Source: Halosolutus halophilus
GTDB taxonomy: Archaea > Halobacteriota > Halobacteria > Halobacteriales > Natrialbaceae
DNA: 64,000 nucleotides
Direction: 5' to 3'
Assembly: GCF_022869805.1 (NCBI RefSeq)
Contig: NZ_CP094974.1
Span: 3,596,001 to 3,660,000, forward strand
Shown: positions 1 to 9,345 of the stretch, in pieces
How positions within the stretch are numbered: the first letter of the stretch is position 1
How the letters are laid out: each line of letters opens with the position of its first letter
Notes under the pieces: model-generated
Databases searched by the model: none
What the model was told of the DNA's origin: nothing
The model's input: only the letters and a program-made list of their open reading frames with translations
Position numbers and translations under genes: made by a program

Positions 1-115
1 CGTCGAGACCGCGGACGGCGACCTGATCGTCGGCGGCCAGGACGAACCCGACGACGTCGACGTCACGCAGGCCGTCGGCGTCGACGACGAGACGCCCGAG
101 CCAGAAGACGACTGA
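1..115 (+). CDS. C-terminal tail of an unidentified acidic protein (partial)
   Basis: The reading frame is open from the window edge and ends at a TGA at 113-115. The 37 visible residues are strongly acidic (ending PEPEDD), which is typical of haloarchaeal C-terminal tails. No catalytic or structural motif is visible, so no function is proposed. The GC-rich third positions agree with coding sequence. The 5' part of the gene lies outside the window. Confidence 0.6.
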   Translation, partial: VETADGDLIVGGQDEPDDVDVTQAVGVDDETPEPEDD

Positions 116-255
116 TCGGTACCAGTGTCCCGATCGGTCCCGTCGTCATCGATGCACCGTCCGAGACCGGTCGTCGCGGCGCGTCGATCGGTTCGAATCG
201 CCACCACGAACTGTTCACCGCGCTGTCCCGACCGCGCTCGTTTCGAGGAGGCTAA

Positions 256-1569
256 GTGGGCGGGGCCTCGCGGTCTCAGCAACGACCGAGTATGGCACTG
301 AACGCGAACGATCGCTCGATCGCGGGCTTTACGATGGCCGGCCACGCGCTGGTCCACTGGTTCGAGACGTCGATCCCGATCTTTCTCGTCGTCTGGCTCG
401 CCGAATTCGACGTCAGCGTGGCGCTCTTCGGCCTCGTCGTCGCGCTCGGTTACGCCCCGTTCGGCCTCGGGGCGCTTCCCGGCGGGATCCTCGCCGATCG
501 GTTCGGCACGAAACGACTCATCCTGGGGTGTCTCGCGGGCATGAGCGGTGCGTTCCTCGTCCTCTCGATCGGCACGTCGATCTACGCGATCGCCGTCGGC
601 CTGCTCCTGTGGGGCGTCGCCGCCAGCATCTACCATCCGGCCGGCCTGGCGCTCATCAGCACCGGCGTCGAGGATCGGGGCACCGTCTTCGCCTGGCACG
701 GCATCGCCGGCAACGCCGGCATCGCGCTCGGTCCGTTCGCCGCTGCGACCCTGTTGATCGTCCTCGACTGGCAACTCGTCGCCGCCCTGCTCGCGCTTCC
801 CGGGCTGGTGGCGGTCCTCTACGGACTCTCCGCGGAATTCGATCCCGCTGCGGCGGTCGAAGACGACGCCGACGCCGGCCCCGACGAGGCGCTCTCCCTG
901 TCGGGCCTGGTCGGCGACTCCCGGGCGCTGTTCGCGAGCGCCTTCGCGATCGTCTTCGTCATCGTCACCTTCGAGGGGCTGTACTACCGGGGGATGCTCA
1001 CCTACCTCCCCGAGATCCTCCACGGCCTCCCCGCGATGGACGCGCTCGAACTGCCGGCCGGCCTCGAGGGGATCGAACCGGCCGACTACATCTACGTCGG
1101 CCTGCTGGTCGTCGGGATGGCGGGCCAGTACGCCGGCGGCAAACTGACGAACCGCGTCGCGCCCGCCCGCGGACTGGCTGCGATCTTCGGGATCCTCGCG
1201 GTCCTCGCCGTCGCGTTCGTCCCCGTGACCGGGCTGGGACTGGGTGCGATCGCCGCCCTCTGTGGCGTCTTCGGCTTCTTCCTCTTCGCGATCCAGCCGT
1301 TCTACCAGAACGCCGTCGCGGTCTATACCCCACCGGACAGCCGCGGACTCTCCTACGGCTTTACGTATCTCGGGGAGTTCGGTCTCGGCTCGGCGAGCAT
1401 CGCGATCGGCGGCTTCGTCCTCGGGGGACTTCCGCTGGCGGCGTTTTTCCTGCTGATCGCCGGGTTCGCGGTCGCCGGCGGCCTCCTCTCGATCGGACTG
1501 GTCGCCGGACTCGATCGGTATCTCGTGACCGGGCACGCGCCGGAGAGACGGACCGACGTCGACGACTGA
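256..1569 (+). CDS. MFS transporter (12 TM, FSR/drug-efflux-like)
   Basis: This is a major facilitator superfamily membrane protein of 437 residues with about 12 hydrophobic segments. The cytoplasmic loop 2-3 signature (motif A) is visible as GGILADRFGTKR at residues 76-87. The opening of TM1 (AGHALVHWFETSIP) resembles the fosmidomycin-resistance (FSR) branch, but the substrate cannot be read from sequence. A GTG start is preferred because a Shine-Dalgarno-like GAGGAGG lies 4 nt upstream. An ATG 36 nt downstream (MALNAND) is a credible alternative that would shorten the protein by 12 residues. It appears monocistronic and is convergent with the solute-binding lipoprotein that follows. Confidence 0.85.
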   Translation: MGGASRSQQRPSMALNANDRSIAGFTMAGHALVHWFETSIPIFLVVWLAEFDVSVALFGLVVALGYAPFGLGALPGGILADRFGTKRLILGCLAGMSGAFLVLSIGTSIYAIAVGLLLWGVAASIYHPAGLALISTGVEDRGTVFAWHGIAGNAGIALGPFAAATLLIVLDWQLVAALLALPGLVAVLYGLSAEFDPAAAVEDDADAGPDEALSLSGLVGDSRALFASAFAIVFVIVTFEGLYYRGMLTYLPEILHGLPAMDALELPAGLEGIEPADYIYVGLLVVGMAGQYAGGKLTNRVAPARGLAAIFGILAVLAVAFVPVTGLGLGAIAALCGVFGFFLFAIQPFYQNAVAVYTPPDSRGLSYGFTYLGEFGLGSASIAIGGFVLGGLPLAAFFLLIAGFAVAGGLLSIGLVAGLDRYLVTGHAPERRTDVDD

Positions 1570-1583
1570 ATCGCGGGACCCGC

Positions 1584-2963
1584 TCACGCGAGCCAGTGCG
1601 GTTCGAGGTACCCGGTTTCGGTCGTCACCTGGTCTTCGGGCCAGATAACTTCCTGTGAGCCACCGTCGCCGTTCTCGTCTGCCTGCCACTGGAAGAAGAC
1701 CGCCTGCACGTTGTCGGGCCCGTAGATGACGTCGTGAGCGAACTCGTGATCGTGGTCGTAGAACTCGATGGTCCCGGTGACGCCGGTGTACTCGGCGGAT
1801 TCGAGTTCCGGGACCAGTTTCTCGGAGTCGACCGTCCCGGCCCCGTTGGCGACGTGGGCGAACAGTTTGATCGCGTCGTAGGTGATGTAGCCGGTGTAGA
1901 CGGGATTGGTGCCGTACGCGTCCTGGTACGCCTGGATGAAGCCCTGGGTTTTGGGGGTAATCTCGCTCTGTGCCGTTGCGCTGGTATAACTGACGCCGTA
2001 CCTGCACAGCCCGTTCGTCTCGTTCCAGTAGGCCGGAATCTGCATCGGGACGTGGATGCCGCCGAACGCGAACGGTTGCGGGCGGGGCGGGACGTCCGGG
2101 CGATTGGGATACGCCCAGTCGAGCAACGCGTCGGTCCCGGTGTGGGCGGTCGAGATGAAGGCCACGTCGGCCTCGTTCGCTGCGACCCGCTCGTAGATGT
2201 CCGAGAAGTCCTCCGTCGCGGGGGGATACCGCTCTTCGACGGCGATCTCCACCTCGTCGATGTCGCCGAGCTGGTTCTGGTAGACCTCCCACGGCCCTTC
2301 CGTCCACTCGTAGTCCTCGACGAGGACGGCGATCGAGTCCCAGCCGATATCCGCCCCCATGTCCTGGAGGAAGTCGATCTGGACCTGCCCGAGGTCGTAG
2401 TTGTTGACGGGGCCGACCCGGAAGTGGTACTTGTAATCCTCGTAGTTGCCGGGCCGGGTCTCGCTCACCAGGGCACTCGCGGCCGCCGTCGCGGCCCCCG
2501 AGGTGAGATGGAGCGTCTCCTGTTCGGCGATGTCGTCCATGATGTTCATCAGCGCCTCGCTGGCGAACACGCCGACGGTCACGTCGGCACCGTGATCGAG
2601 GATCAGTTCCTGGTACTTGCGCCTGGCCTCGAGCGGACTGGCCTTGGTGTCGACGACGACCCGCTCGACGTCGCGGCCATTGATGCCACCGGCCTCGTTG
2701 AGTTCGTCCACCGCGACCGTCGCCGCGTGTTCGATCGATCGGCCGATGAAGTCGCTCTCGGGTTCGGGAGCGAGGACGCCGATCGTGACCGGGCCGTCGT
2801 CGTCGTCGTTGCCCGCGATCGTCCCGTACGTGTCGAGACAGCCGGCGAGCGACGCGACCGTCGCACCCCCGGCCGTCGTCCTGAGGAGTTGGCGGCGGTT
2901 CAGCCCGCTTGCTCGGCCGCCGTCGGGGCATTTCGTCCCGGTCCCACTGCAACTGTCGTTCAT
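1584..2963 (-). CDS. Tat-exported lipoprotein, branched-chain amino acid/amide-type ABC substrate-binding protein
   Basis: A 459-residue type I periplasmic-binding-fold protein of the LivK/UrtA class. The N-terminus has a Tat motif (NRRQLLR, residues 22-28) and a lipobox LAGC with the acceptor Cys at 42. It should therefore be exported folded and lipid-anchored on the outside of the membrane. Family features include the opening strand VTIGVLAPE, the GGINGRDVERVVVD turn, and the late YTGYITYDAIKLFAHV segment. No permease or ATPase genes flank it, which is unusual because these proteins normally sit in liv-type operons. It may serve a remote transporter or act as a sensory partner for the divergent transducer gene beside it. 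A TATA-like box (read TTTTAG on the minus strand) about 24 nt upstream of the ATG suggests a leaderless mRNA. Confidence 0.88.
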   Translation of the reverse strand: MNDSCSGTGTKCPDGGRASGLNRRQLLRTTAGGATVASLAGCLDTYGTIAGNDDDDGPVTIGVLAPEPESDFIGRSIEHAATVAVDELNEAGGINGRDVERVVVDTKASPLEARRKYQELILDHGADVTVGVFASEALMNIMDDIAEQETLHLTSGAATAAASALVSETRPGNYEDYKYHFRVGPVNNYDLGQVQIDFLQDMGADIGWDSIAVLVEDYEWTEGPWEVYQNQLGDIDEVEIAVEERYPPATEDFSDIYERVAANEADVAFISTAHTGTDALLDWAYPNRPDVPPRPQPFAFGGIHVPMQIPAYWNETNGLCRYGVSYTSATAQSEITPKTQGFIQAYQDAYGTNPVYTGYITYDAIKLFAHVANGAGTVDSEKLVPELESAEYTGVTGTIEFYDHDHEFAHDVIYGPDNVQAVFFQWQADENGDGGSQEVIWPEDQVTTETGYLEPHWLA

Positions 2964-2982
2964 TCTGCACGGTCGTTTCGAC

Positions 2983-2990
2983 CTAAAATT
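2983..2990 (-). promoter_or_regulatory. TATA-like promoter box for the solute-binding lipoprotein gene
   Basis: Minus-strand AATTTTAG lies 20-27 nt upstream of the ATG. That is the spacing expected for a leaderless archaeal transcript. It is called from spacing and AT content only. Confidence 0.4.
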
Positions 2991-3134
2991 CTTAACGTTT
3001 GTGGACGGGAACCATTGACAACCTCGATCGTCCTCGCCCGATCAACTCCGAAAATTCGGCCGGAGAGATCGGTTCAACCGATCGGGCGTCTCACTCACGA
3101 TAGATCAGTATCAATAGCGATAATCGCGGCTGAC

Positions 3135-3142
3135 AATTTATG
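3135..3142 (+). promoter_or_regulatory. TATA-like promoter box for the transducer gene
   Basis: AATTTATG sits about 29-36 nt before the chosen ATG in a locally AT-rich patch. It supports the start choice against the long spurious upstream extension of the same frame. Confidence 0.4.
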
Positions 3143-3170
3143 TGCCGGTAACGTCCTCCGTGGACTATCA

Positions 3171-5777
3171 ATGGGCTCCGTCCGACGACTGGTACCGGCG
3201 GCCATCCGACGCAGATACGCGGTCAAGTTCGGAATCGCGTTGCTCTTACTCGGGCTGTCGGTCGGATTGATCGGGTTCGTCGCGACCGCCGGAATAACTA
3301 ACGAAGTAGAAGAGCGGGTCCAGAACGACCACGCCTCTTTCGCCGGCCAGGAAGCACAGAATCTGCAGATGTGGAACGAGCAAAACGAACACACGATCGG
3401 AAGCCTCGCCAGGTCCGACGCCGTCGCGAGTGACGATCCGGCGCGGATCCAGGAACGGTTCCTCGAGTGGGAGGAACATCAGGACGTGGACATCTTCTCG
3501 ATCTCCTACGTCGATACCGAAAACGGGACCGTGCTCGCGAGCACCGACGATGCCCTCCGTCGACAGCCGATCGATCGGATCGAAGGCGTACCGGTCGAGG
3601 CCCACGACGAAGCCGGTCAGGACGTCCCCTGGGTCTCCAAGGCATACACGACCGAGAGCGAATTCGGGCAGGAGACGGCCGTCATCACGTACGTCATGCA
3701 GACGCCCGACGACCGGAACCGGACGATCGTCTATACCGCCGATCTCGAGGCCTACGCGACGCGGCTCGACGAAGACGAGCACGTCACGACGATGGTGCTC
3801 GACGGCGACGACGAGGTCATGCTGGACAACGCCGGCTACGGCGAGGACCACGCGACGCTCGGCCACGCGTACGGCGGCAACGACGAGATCCTCCAGTCGG
3901 CGCGAACGAACGGCTCGACCACGATGCAGATCGACGGGTCGACCGCCACGGCGATCGACGACGGCGACGGGAGCTACGGCTTCACGGACGAGGAACACGT
4001 CGTCAGTTCGGCCCGCGTGCTCGGCACCGACTGGGTCGTCGTCACCCACGAACCGACCGCCGAGGCGTACGGGTTCGTCACCGCCGTCGACCAGTACGGG
4101 ACGGTCGCGACCCTTCTCGGAGTGCTACTGATCGGGATGGTCGGCGCCGTGCTCGGTCGGAACACGGCCGTCGCGATCGATCGGCTCACCGACAGGGCCG
4201 GCAGGATGGAGGCAGGCGACCTCGACGTCGACCTGGAGACGGACCGGATCGACAACATCGGCCGGCTCTACCAGGGCTTCGACTCGATGCGCGTGGCGCT
4301 GCGCGAACAGATCGAGGAAGCCGAAGCGGCCCGCGAGGAGGCCGAACGCGAGCGCCAGCGCGTCCAGAAGATCAACGACCACCTCGAGGCGAAAGCCGCC
4401 GAATACAGCGCGGTGATGGGCGACGCCGCCGCCGGCGACCTCACCGCCCGCGCGGACACCGACAGCGAGAACGAGGTGATGGAACAGATCGGGACGGACG
4501 TCAACGAGATGCTCGACGAGATCGAGGAGACGGTGGCCGACCTGAACCGGTTCGCATCCGAGGTCGCAACCGCCTCCGAACAGGTGACGGCGTCGAGCGA
4601 GGAGGTCCGATCCGCCTCACAGCAGGTCACCGAGTCGATCCAGGAGATCTCCGACGGGGCCGAACGGCAGAACGAGTCGCTCCAGTCGGTCAACCAGGAG
4701 ATGAGCGGACTCTCGACGACGACCGAAGAGATCGCGTCCTCCTCGAACGAGGTCGCGGACATCGCCGAACGCACGGTCAACACGGGCCAGGAGGGACAGG
4801 AAGCGGCCCAGGAGGCGATCGCCGCGATGGACGACATCGAAACCGAGGCGGAGGGTGCGGTTTCCGAGATCCGCCGACTCGAGGACGAGGTACAGCAGAT
4901 CGACGAACTGATCGCCTCGATCTCCGATATCGCCCACCAGACCAACATGCTGGCGCTGAACGCCAACATCGAGGCCTCACGCTCCGCCGGCGCCGAGGAG
5001 GACGAAGGGTTCTCCGTCGTCGCGAAGGAGGTCAAGACCCTCTCCGAGGACGTCGCGGAGGCGGCCGACGAGGCCGAAGATCGGCTGGAGGCGATCCGCA
5101 AGCGGACCGAACAGTCCGCCGCGGAGGTCGAGGGGACGAGCGACCGGATCGAGGCCGCCAGCGACCAGGTCCAGGAGGCCGTCGAGTCCCTCGAGGCGAT
5201 CGCCGATCTCGCGGGTGAGACGAACGTCGGCGTCCAGGAGATTTCCGCGGCGACCGAAGAACAGGCCGCAACGACCCAGGAGGTCGTCGCCATGGTCGAC
5301 GACGCGGCGACGATCTCCGAGGAGACCACCTCGGAGGCCGAGAACGTCGCCGCCGCCGCCGAGGAGCAGACGACGGCACTGACCGAGGTGACGAAATCCG
5401 CCTCGAAGCTCTCCGGACAGGCCGCCGAACTCTCCGAGGCGCTCGATCGCTTCGATACCGACGTCGATCGATCGACCCTGCGAGAGCGGGAGTCGTCGAC
5501 CGTCGGGGACGGGTCGGAGAGTGCGACCGTGTCGACCGGCGGATCGGCTACCGATCCCGGATCGTTCGACGAGGAGCGGGACCTCACGCTCGAATCGGAC
5601 ACCGAGGCCGAACCGCTCCCGCCGGTGAACGACGACGACGTGCTCGACGAATCGGAGGTCGCGACCGACGACGCGGCGTCCACGGCCGAAGACGAGACGG
5701 ACGAGTCCGACGACGCCGAATCCGCCACCTCCGGGGACGTGTTCACGTTCGGTGACCAGCCCGGTGACGCCGAGTAA
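3171..5777 (+). CDS. Methyl-accepting chemotaxis protein / halobacterial transducer (Htr type)
   Basis: An 868-residue membrane receptor. TM1 is at about 21-40, an extracellular sensor region follows at about 41-310 (dCache-like size), TM2 is at about 312-330, and then a HAMP domain (ending near IDNIGRLYQGFDSM). A long coiled-coil signalling domain follows. The CheA/CheW-binding hairpin tip is clear near 583-620 (IAHQTNMLALNANIEASR, then GFSVVAKEV). Glutamate/glutamine-rich helices on both sides are candidate methylation regions. The last ~100 residues are a low-complexity acidic tail. The frame stays open far upstream, but similarity, TM1 position and the TATA-like box all support the ATG used here. 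No che genes are nearby. Divergence from the binding-protein gene makes a binding-protein-assisted sensor conceivable, as an inference. Confidence 0.92.
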   Translation: MGSVRRLVPAAIRRRYAVKFGIALLLLGLSVGLIGFVATAGITNEVEERVQNDHASFAGQEAQNLQMWNEQNEHTIGSLARSDAVASDDPARIQERFLEWEEHQDVDIFSISYVDTENGTVLASTDDALRRQPIDRIEGVPVEAHDEAGQDVPWVSKAYTTESEFGQETAVITYVMQTPDDRNRTIVYTADLEAYATRLDEDEHVTTMVLDGDDEVMLDNAGYGEDHATLGHAYGGNDEILQSARTNGSTTMQIDGSTATAIDDGDGSYGFTDEEHVVSSARVLGTDWVVVTHEPTAEAYGFVTAVDQYGTVATLLGVLLIGMVGAVLGRNTAVAIDRLTDRAGRMEAGDLDVDLETDRIDNIGRLYQGFDSMRVALREQIEEAEAAREEAERERQRVQKINDHLEAKAAEYSAVMGDAAAGDLTARADTDSENEVMEQIGTDVNEMLDEIEETVADLNRFASEVATASEQVTASSEEVRSASQQVTESIQEISDGAERQNESLQSVNQEMSGLSTTTEEIASSSNEVADIAERTVNTGQEGQEAAQEAIAAMDDIETEAEGAVSEIRRLEDEVQQIDELIASISDIAHQTNMLALNANIEASRSAGAEEDEGFSVVAKEVKTLSEDVAEAADEAEDRLEAIRKRTEQSAAEVEGTSDRIEAASDQVQEAVESLEAIADLAGETNVGVQEISAATEEQAATTQEVVAMVDDAATISEETTSEAENVAAAAEEQTTALTEVTKSASKLSGQAAELSEALDRFDTDVDRSTLRERESSTVGDGSESATVSTGGSATDPGSFDEERDLTLESDTEAEPLPPVNDDDVLDESEVATDDAASTAEDETDESDDAESATSGDVFTFGDQPGDAE

Positions 5778-5831
5778 CGGCGACCGCCCCCGCCGATCCA
5801 CCGCAACCGCGGGTTCTCCGCTGGGCGCGAA

Positions 5832-7190
5832 TCACGCCGACGCCGTCAGAGACGCACCGTCCGTCTGATCCGGCGATTCCGAACTCCCGTCGAGCCGATC
5901 GGCACACGCCAGTCCTGCGTCGATTGCCCCGCCCAGCCGTCGCTCCGGATAGTGTGGCGCGCTCGCGACCCCGGCGTAGTAGACGCCGTCGGCCACCTCG
6001 TCGGCGAGATCGACGGGGACGAGTGCAGTCCGATAGCCGGCCTCGTACACCGGCTGCCGGAACCGAGTCGTCTCGACTGCCCGGAGGTCGGTCCGGTCGA
6101 ACGCCGGGAAACACGTCCCGAGCGCCTCGAGCCACCGGCGCTCGATCGTCGCCGGCGATTGGTCGCGGGCGGCGGAACGACCGCCGTCGAGGAGGTAGTA
6201 TTGGTGGTGCCCGTCGTACCGGTCGACGGCCACGAACGCCGTGTGCGCGACGAGTTCGTCGAACGGCGCGTCCGCTCCCATCGTCACCCGATACACGTCG
6301 GTCAGCGGCGTCGTCGTCGAGACCCGGACGCAGGTCCGCGTTCGCATCGGGAGCGAACAGCGGTAGCCGGTCAGCCCCTCCAGCTGGGCCGGCCCCGTGG
6401 CGATCACGACGGCATCGACGGCGTAGGACTCCGTGCCCGATTCGCCGGTCCGATCGACGGCGATCGACTCGACCGCGCCATCGACGTCGACGGCGGAAAC
6501 ACGCGCGTTCGTGTGGATTCCCTCGGGACCGATCGTCTCGACCAGCGCGTCGACGAGTCGAGCGGCACTGCCCGCGAGGTACCCCCGGACCTCTCGGCCG
6601 AATCGGGTCGTCTCCCGCTCGGCCCGGAGGTGATCGAGAACCCACGCGGCGCTGACCTCGGAGGCGCGGGAACCGAACCGCGCCGCGAGGAGGGGTTCGA
6701 AGAACCGATCGTAGACGCGCGACGACGCGTGCGCGCGGAGAAACCTTTCAGCCGAGACGTCGACGAACGCGTCGTGCTCGTCGTACGCGCCGGGGTTCGG
6801 CAGCGTGCGCGGGAACCCGCTGACGTCGACGCCGCTCCGCAGCGCCGCCAACCGCGCGGCGTCGCCGAACGAGAGGTCCGGGAGGGCGACGAACTCCCAC
6901 GGCGCGTCCGTCGGGTGGACGGTCCCGTCGACGTACCGCCCGGTTCGAGTCGGGTGCCATTCGAGGTGGGTCGCGAGCCCCAGATCCGCGAGCAGGGCGC
7001 AGGCCCGCTCGTCTCGCGGGCGGGACAGCGAGCAGGGGACGGCCTCGATCGGGTCACCGTTCGTCGCCGCTGTCCCGGCGACGCCACCGAGTTCGTCACC
7101 CGCTTCGAACACGCGAACGTCGTAGCCACGCTGGGCGAGGCTGGCAGCCGCCGCGAGTCCCGAGACGGTCCCACCGACGACGGCGATCAT
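5832..7190 (-). CDS. FAD-dependent oxidoreductase (protoporphyrinogen oxidase / phytoene desaturase-like)
   Basis: A 452-residue flavoprotein of the amine-oxidase/NAD(P)-binding Rossmann class. It begins directly with the dinucleotide-binding fold (IAVVGGTVSGLAAAASLA) and the following strand VRVFEAGDELGG, so the ATG is well placed although the frame is open further upstream. A late FAD-contact region appears near YYAGVASAPHYPERRLGGAI, close to the C-terminus. The middle resembles desaturases and HemY-like enzymes, and the substrate is not evident. The first glycine motif reads GGTVSG rather than the usual GxGxxG. The 3' end is convergent with the transducer gene, and the 5' end is divergent from homoserine kinase with about 100 nt between the start codons. 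Confidence 0.8.
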   Translation of the reverse strand: MIAVVGGTVSGLAAAASLAQRGYDVRVFEAGDELGGVAGTAATNGDPIEAVPCSLSRPRDERACALLADLGLATHLEWHPTRTGRYVDGTVHPTDAPWEFVALPDLSFGDAARLAALRSGVDVSGFPRTLPNPGAYDEHDAFVDVSAERFLRAHASSRVYDRFFEPLLAARFGSRASEVSAAWVLDHLRAERETTRFGREVRGYLAGSAARLVDALVETIGPEGIHTNARVSAVDVDGAVESIAVDRTGESGTESYAVDAVVIATGPAQLEGLTGYRCSLPMRTRTCVRVSTTTPLTDVYRVTMGADAPFDELVAHTAFVAVDRYDGHHQYYLLDGGRSAARDQSPATIERRWLEALGTCFPAFDRTDLRAVETTRFRQPVYEAGYRTALVPVDLADEVADGVYYAGVASAPHYPERRLGGAIDAGLACADRLDGSSESPDQTDGASLTASA

Positions 7191-7293
7191 GTCTCGACGA
7201 CGGCGGTGGTGGCTCTTTGCAGTTGCGGATGTGGGGCGCGGCCGGTCGTCGTCGTTCGCTACCTTTTTGCCTGCAGTCTCGGAAGAAATCGGC

Positions 7294-8175
7294 ATGCTCT
7301 CCGTGCGGGCACCGGCGACGAGCGCGAACCTCGGGAGTGGCTTCGACGTCTTCGGCGTCGCTCTCGGGACGCCGGCGGACGTGATTCGGGTCGAACGCGC
7401 GCCCGAAACGCGGATTACGGTCACCGGTGCCGGCAGCCAGTACATCCCGGAAGAGCCCGACCAGAACACCGTCGGTGCCGTCGCGGATGCCTTAGACGCC
7501 CCGGCCCACATCGAGATCGACAAGGGCGTCCGCCCCTCGTCGGGGCTGGGTTCGTCGGCTGCGAGTGCGGCCGGGGCCGCCGTCGCGCTGAACGCACTCT
7601 ACGATCGGGGCCTCTCGCGCGAGGAACTCGTCCCCGTCGCCGCCGAAGGCGAAGCCCTCGTCTCGGGTGACGCCCACGCGGACAACGTCGCACCATCCCT
7701 GCTCGGCGGGTTCACGATCGTCACCGACGACGGCGTCACGCAGGTCGACGCGTCGATCCCCGTCGTCGTGTGCCTCCCCGAAACCACCGTTTCGACCCGC
7801 GACGCCCGCGACGTCGTTCCCGAAACCACCTCGATGACGGACGTGGTCGAAACCGTCGGGAACGCGGCCACCCTGACCGTCGGGATGACCCGCGACGACC
7901 CCGACCTCGTCGGCCGCGGGATGGACGACGGCGTCGTCACGCCCGAACGCGCCGCGCTCATCGACGGCTACGACGCCGTCTCCGAGGCGGCACTCGACGC
8001 CGGCGCGACCGGCGTCACCGTCAGCGGGGCCGGCCCGGGCGTGCTCGCGGTCTGTCACGCGGCCGATCGACGCGGAGTCGCGGCGGCGATGATCGACGCC
8101 TTCGACGACGCCGGCATCGAGAGTCGGGCCTACCAGACGGCCGTCAGCGACGGGGCGCGGCTGTATCGCGACTGA
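7294..8175 (+). CDS. thrB: Homoserine kinase
   Basis: A GHMP-superfamily kinase of 293 residues that phosphorylates L-homoserine with ATP in threonine biosynthesis (cytosolic). It starts with the characteristic VRAPATSANLGSGFDVFG segment. The ATP-binding motif is PSSGLGSSAA at about 81-90, and the late glycine-rich motif is TVSGAGPGVLAV. The frame extends upstream to about 7189, but homology begins exactly at the chosen ATG. The next gene starts at an ATG that overlaps the TGA stop by one base, so the two are probably translationally coupled. No threonine synthase or homoserine dehydrogenase gene is in the window. Confidence 0.93.
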   Translation: MLSVRAPATSANLGSGFDVFGVALGTPADVIRVERAPETRITVTGAGSQYIPEEPDQNTVGAVADALDAPAHIEIDKGVRPSSGLGSSAASAAGAAVALNALYDRGLSREELVPVAAEGEALVSGDAHADNVAPSLLGGFTIVTDDGVTQVDASIPVVVCLPETTVSTRDARDVVPETTSMTDVVETVGNAATLTVGMTRDDPDLVGRGMDDGVVTPERAALIDGYDAVSEAALDAGATGVTVSGAGPGVLAVCHAADRRGVAAAMIDAFDDAGIESRAYQTAVSDGARLYRD

Positions 8176-8507
8176 TGGGGACCCCGACGGACGCCGGTCT
8201 CGCACTGCTCGCCCTCGCCGCGTTTCTCGGCGTGTCCCTCGTCGCCGGTGCCGAGTACTCGATCCCGTTCCTGTTCCTCGGCGCGGTCGGCACCGTCGTC
8301 TTCGAACTCCTGGCGTTTCGACGCGCGGACGCCGTTCGCCGGGTGTGGGAGCGCCGACCCGTCCAGGTCGCGTCGACCGCGGCCGCGCTCCTGATCGCGA
8401 TCGTCGGCGGCGTCGTCGCCCCGTCTCGAGTGCTCTCCGCGGGCGTCGGTGCGCTGTGCACCTATCTGCTCTTCCTCGCGATCGTCTTCGCCCGCCGTCG
8501 GTACTGA
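8175..8507 (+). CDS. Small haloarchaeal membrane protein
   Basis: A 110-residue hydrophobic protein with about four predicted membrane segments (roughly 8-27, 30-47, 67-84 and 86-105). A basic cytoplasmic loop (RRADAVRRVWERR) separates the two halves. The C-terminus is also basic (FARRRY). Its ATG overlaps the homoserine kinase stop codon by one base, indicating cotranscription and coupled translation. I do not recognise a named family and no catalytic residues stand out. Confidence 0.7.
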   Translation: MGTPTDAGLALLALAAFLGVSLVAGAEYSIPFLFLGAVGTVVFELLAFRRADAVRRVWERRPVQVASTAAALLIAIVGGVVAPSRVLSAGVGALCTYLLFLAIVFARRRY

Positions 8508-8565
8508 ACCGTTTCCGATCGTTTTCGACCGTTTGCAACCGATAAACGGCTCAACGAACACGAGG

Positions 8566-8573
8566 CTTATATC
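8566..8573 (+). promoter_or_regulatory. TATA box upstream of the DUF-type membrane protein gene
   Basis: CTTATATC lies 28-35 nt upstream of the ATG at 8601. It is one of the clearest TATA boxes in the window and implies a nearly leaderless transcript. Confidence 0.55.
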
Positions 8574-8600
8574 TAGGACGGAACTACAGTCGGGATACCG

Positions 8601-9158
8601 ATGACGAACGACGACTCACTGTCGGTAGTACCGACCATCGACGACGAGCACGTTTCTCCATTCGTTCGGATCACGCTGATCGTCGCGGCCGGACTCGCCC
8701 TGCTCGGCCTGATCGCGCTCCTCCCGGGACTCGATCGGTTCCTGTCGGTGCTCCCGGTGGCCGTCGACGCCGTCCTGCTCGCCGGAGCGACGTATCTCGT
8801 CGCGGCCGGCCTCCTCGCGGCCGTCCCACCGATCGACCGACTCGTCCGGGACAGTCTCGAGGGGCCCGATCGAATCGTCGCGGACGCCGCCGCGAGTGCG
8901 AAGTACCTCACCGCGTTCGTCGCCGTCCTCGTCGCGTACCACGGCTTTCGGCCCGCGTTCGAGCCCGTGATCGCCGATCTCACCGCGTCCTGGGTCTATC
9001 ACGCGGGGTTCCTGGTCACCGGGCTCGTCCCCATCGTGCTGATCGGTCGCCGACTCCGCCGGAGCCTGGATCCGGTCGCCGAACTGGTCACGGGGGCGCT
9101 CGTCCGGACCGCCGGAACCGACGGGGGCGATTCGAACGGGCGTCCACATCGCGAGTGA
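8601..9158 (+). CDS. Haloarchaeal integral membrane protein, four TM, unknown function
   Basis: A 185-residue protein with a short acidic N-terminus and about four membrane segments (near 22-45, 50-75, 95-117, 128-150). A polar, charged tail ends in DSNGRPHRE. The TM2-TM3 loop contains PPIDRLVRDSLEGPDR. No named family was recognised. A strong TATA box immediately upstream and an independent position suggest its own transcription unit. Confidence 0.65.
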   Translation: MTNDDSLSVVPTIDDEHVSPFVRITLIVAAGLALLGLIALLPGLDRFLSVLPVAVDAVLLAGATYLVAAGLLAAVPPIDRLVRDSLEGPDRIVADAAASAKYLTAFVAVLVAYHGFRPAFEPVIADLTASWVYHAGFLVTGLVPIVLIGRRLRRSLDPVAELVTGALVRTAGTDGGDSNGRPHRE

Positions 9159-9308
9159 CGATCTGATTCGAAGCGAGTTCTCATCGACGGTCGGAATCGT
9201 CCTCTTGATCGTCGATCGAGGAATCGAACTAACTCGACGCCGCCCGAATTTCTACGGTAGCTGTTCCCTATCACGGCGGTACGCGGTCCGTACCACCCGT
9301 AACTCGAT

Positions 9309-9316
9309 CTATAACG
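9309..9316 (+). promoter_or_regulatory. TATA-like box upstream of the pilin-like exoprotein gene
   Basis: CTATAACG lies 30-37 nt before the ATG at 9346, consistent with a very short 5' leader. Confidence 0.4.
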
Positions 9317-9345
9317 ATTACTGACGTTCACGAATCCCGAACGAA

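Noticed and set aside
1734-3170. A long open frame that extends the transducer by about 480 codons upstream
   Set aside because: It overlaps the solute-binding protein gene on the other strand and lacks family similarity; the TM1 and TATA-like box fit the ATG at 3171.
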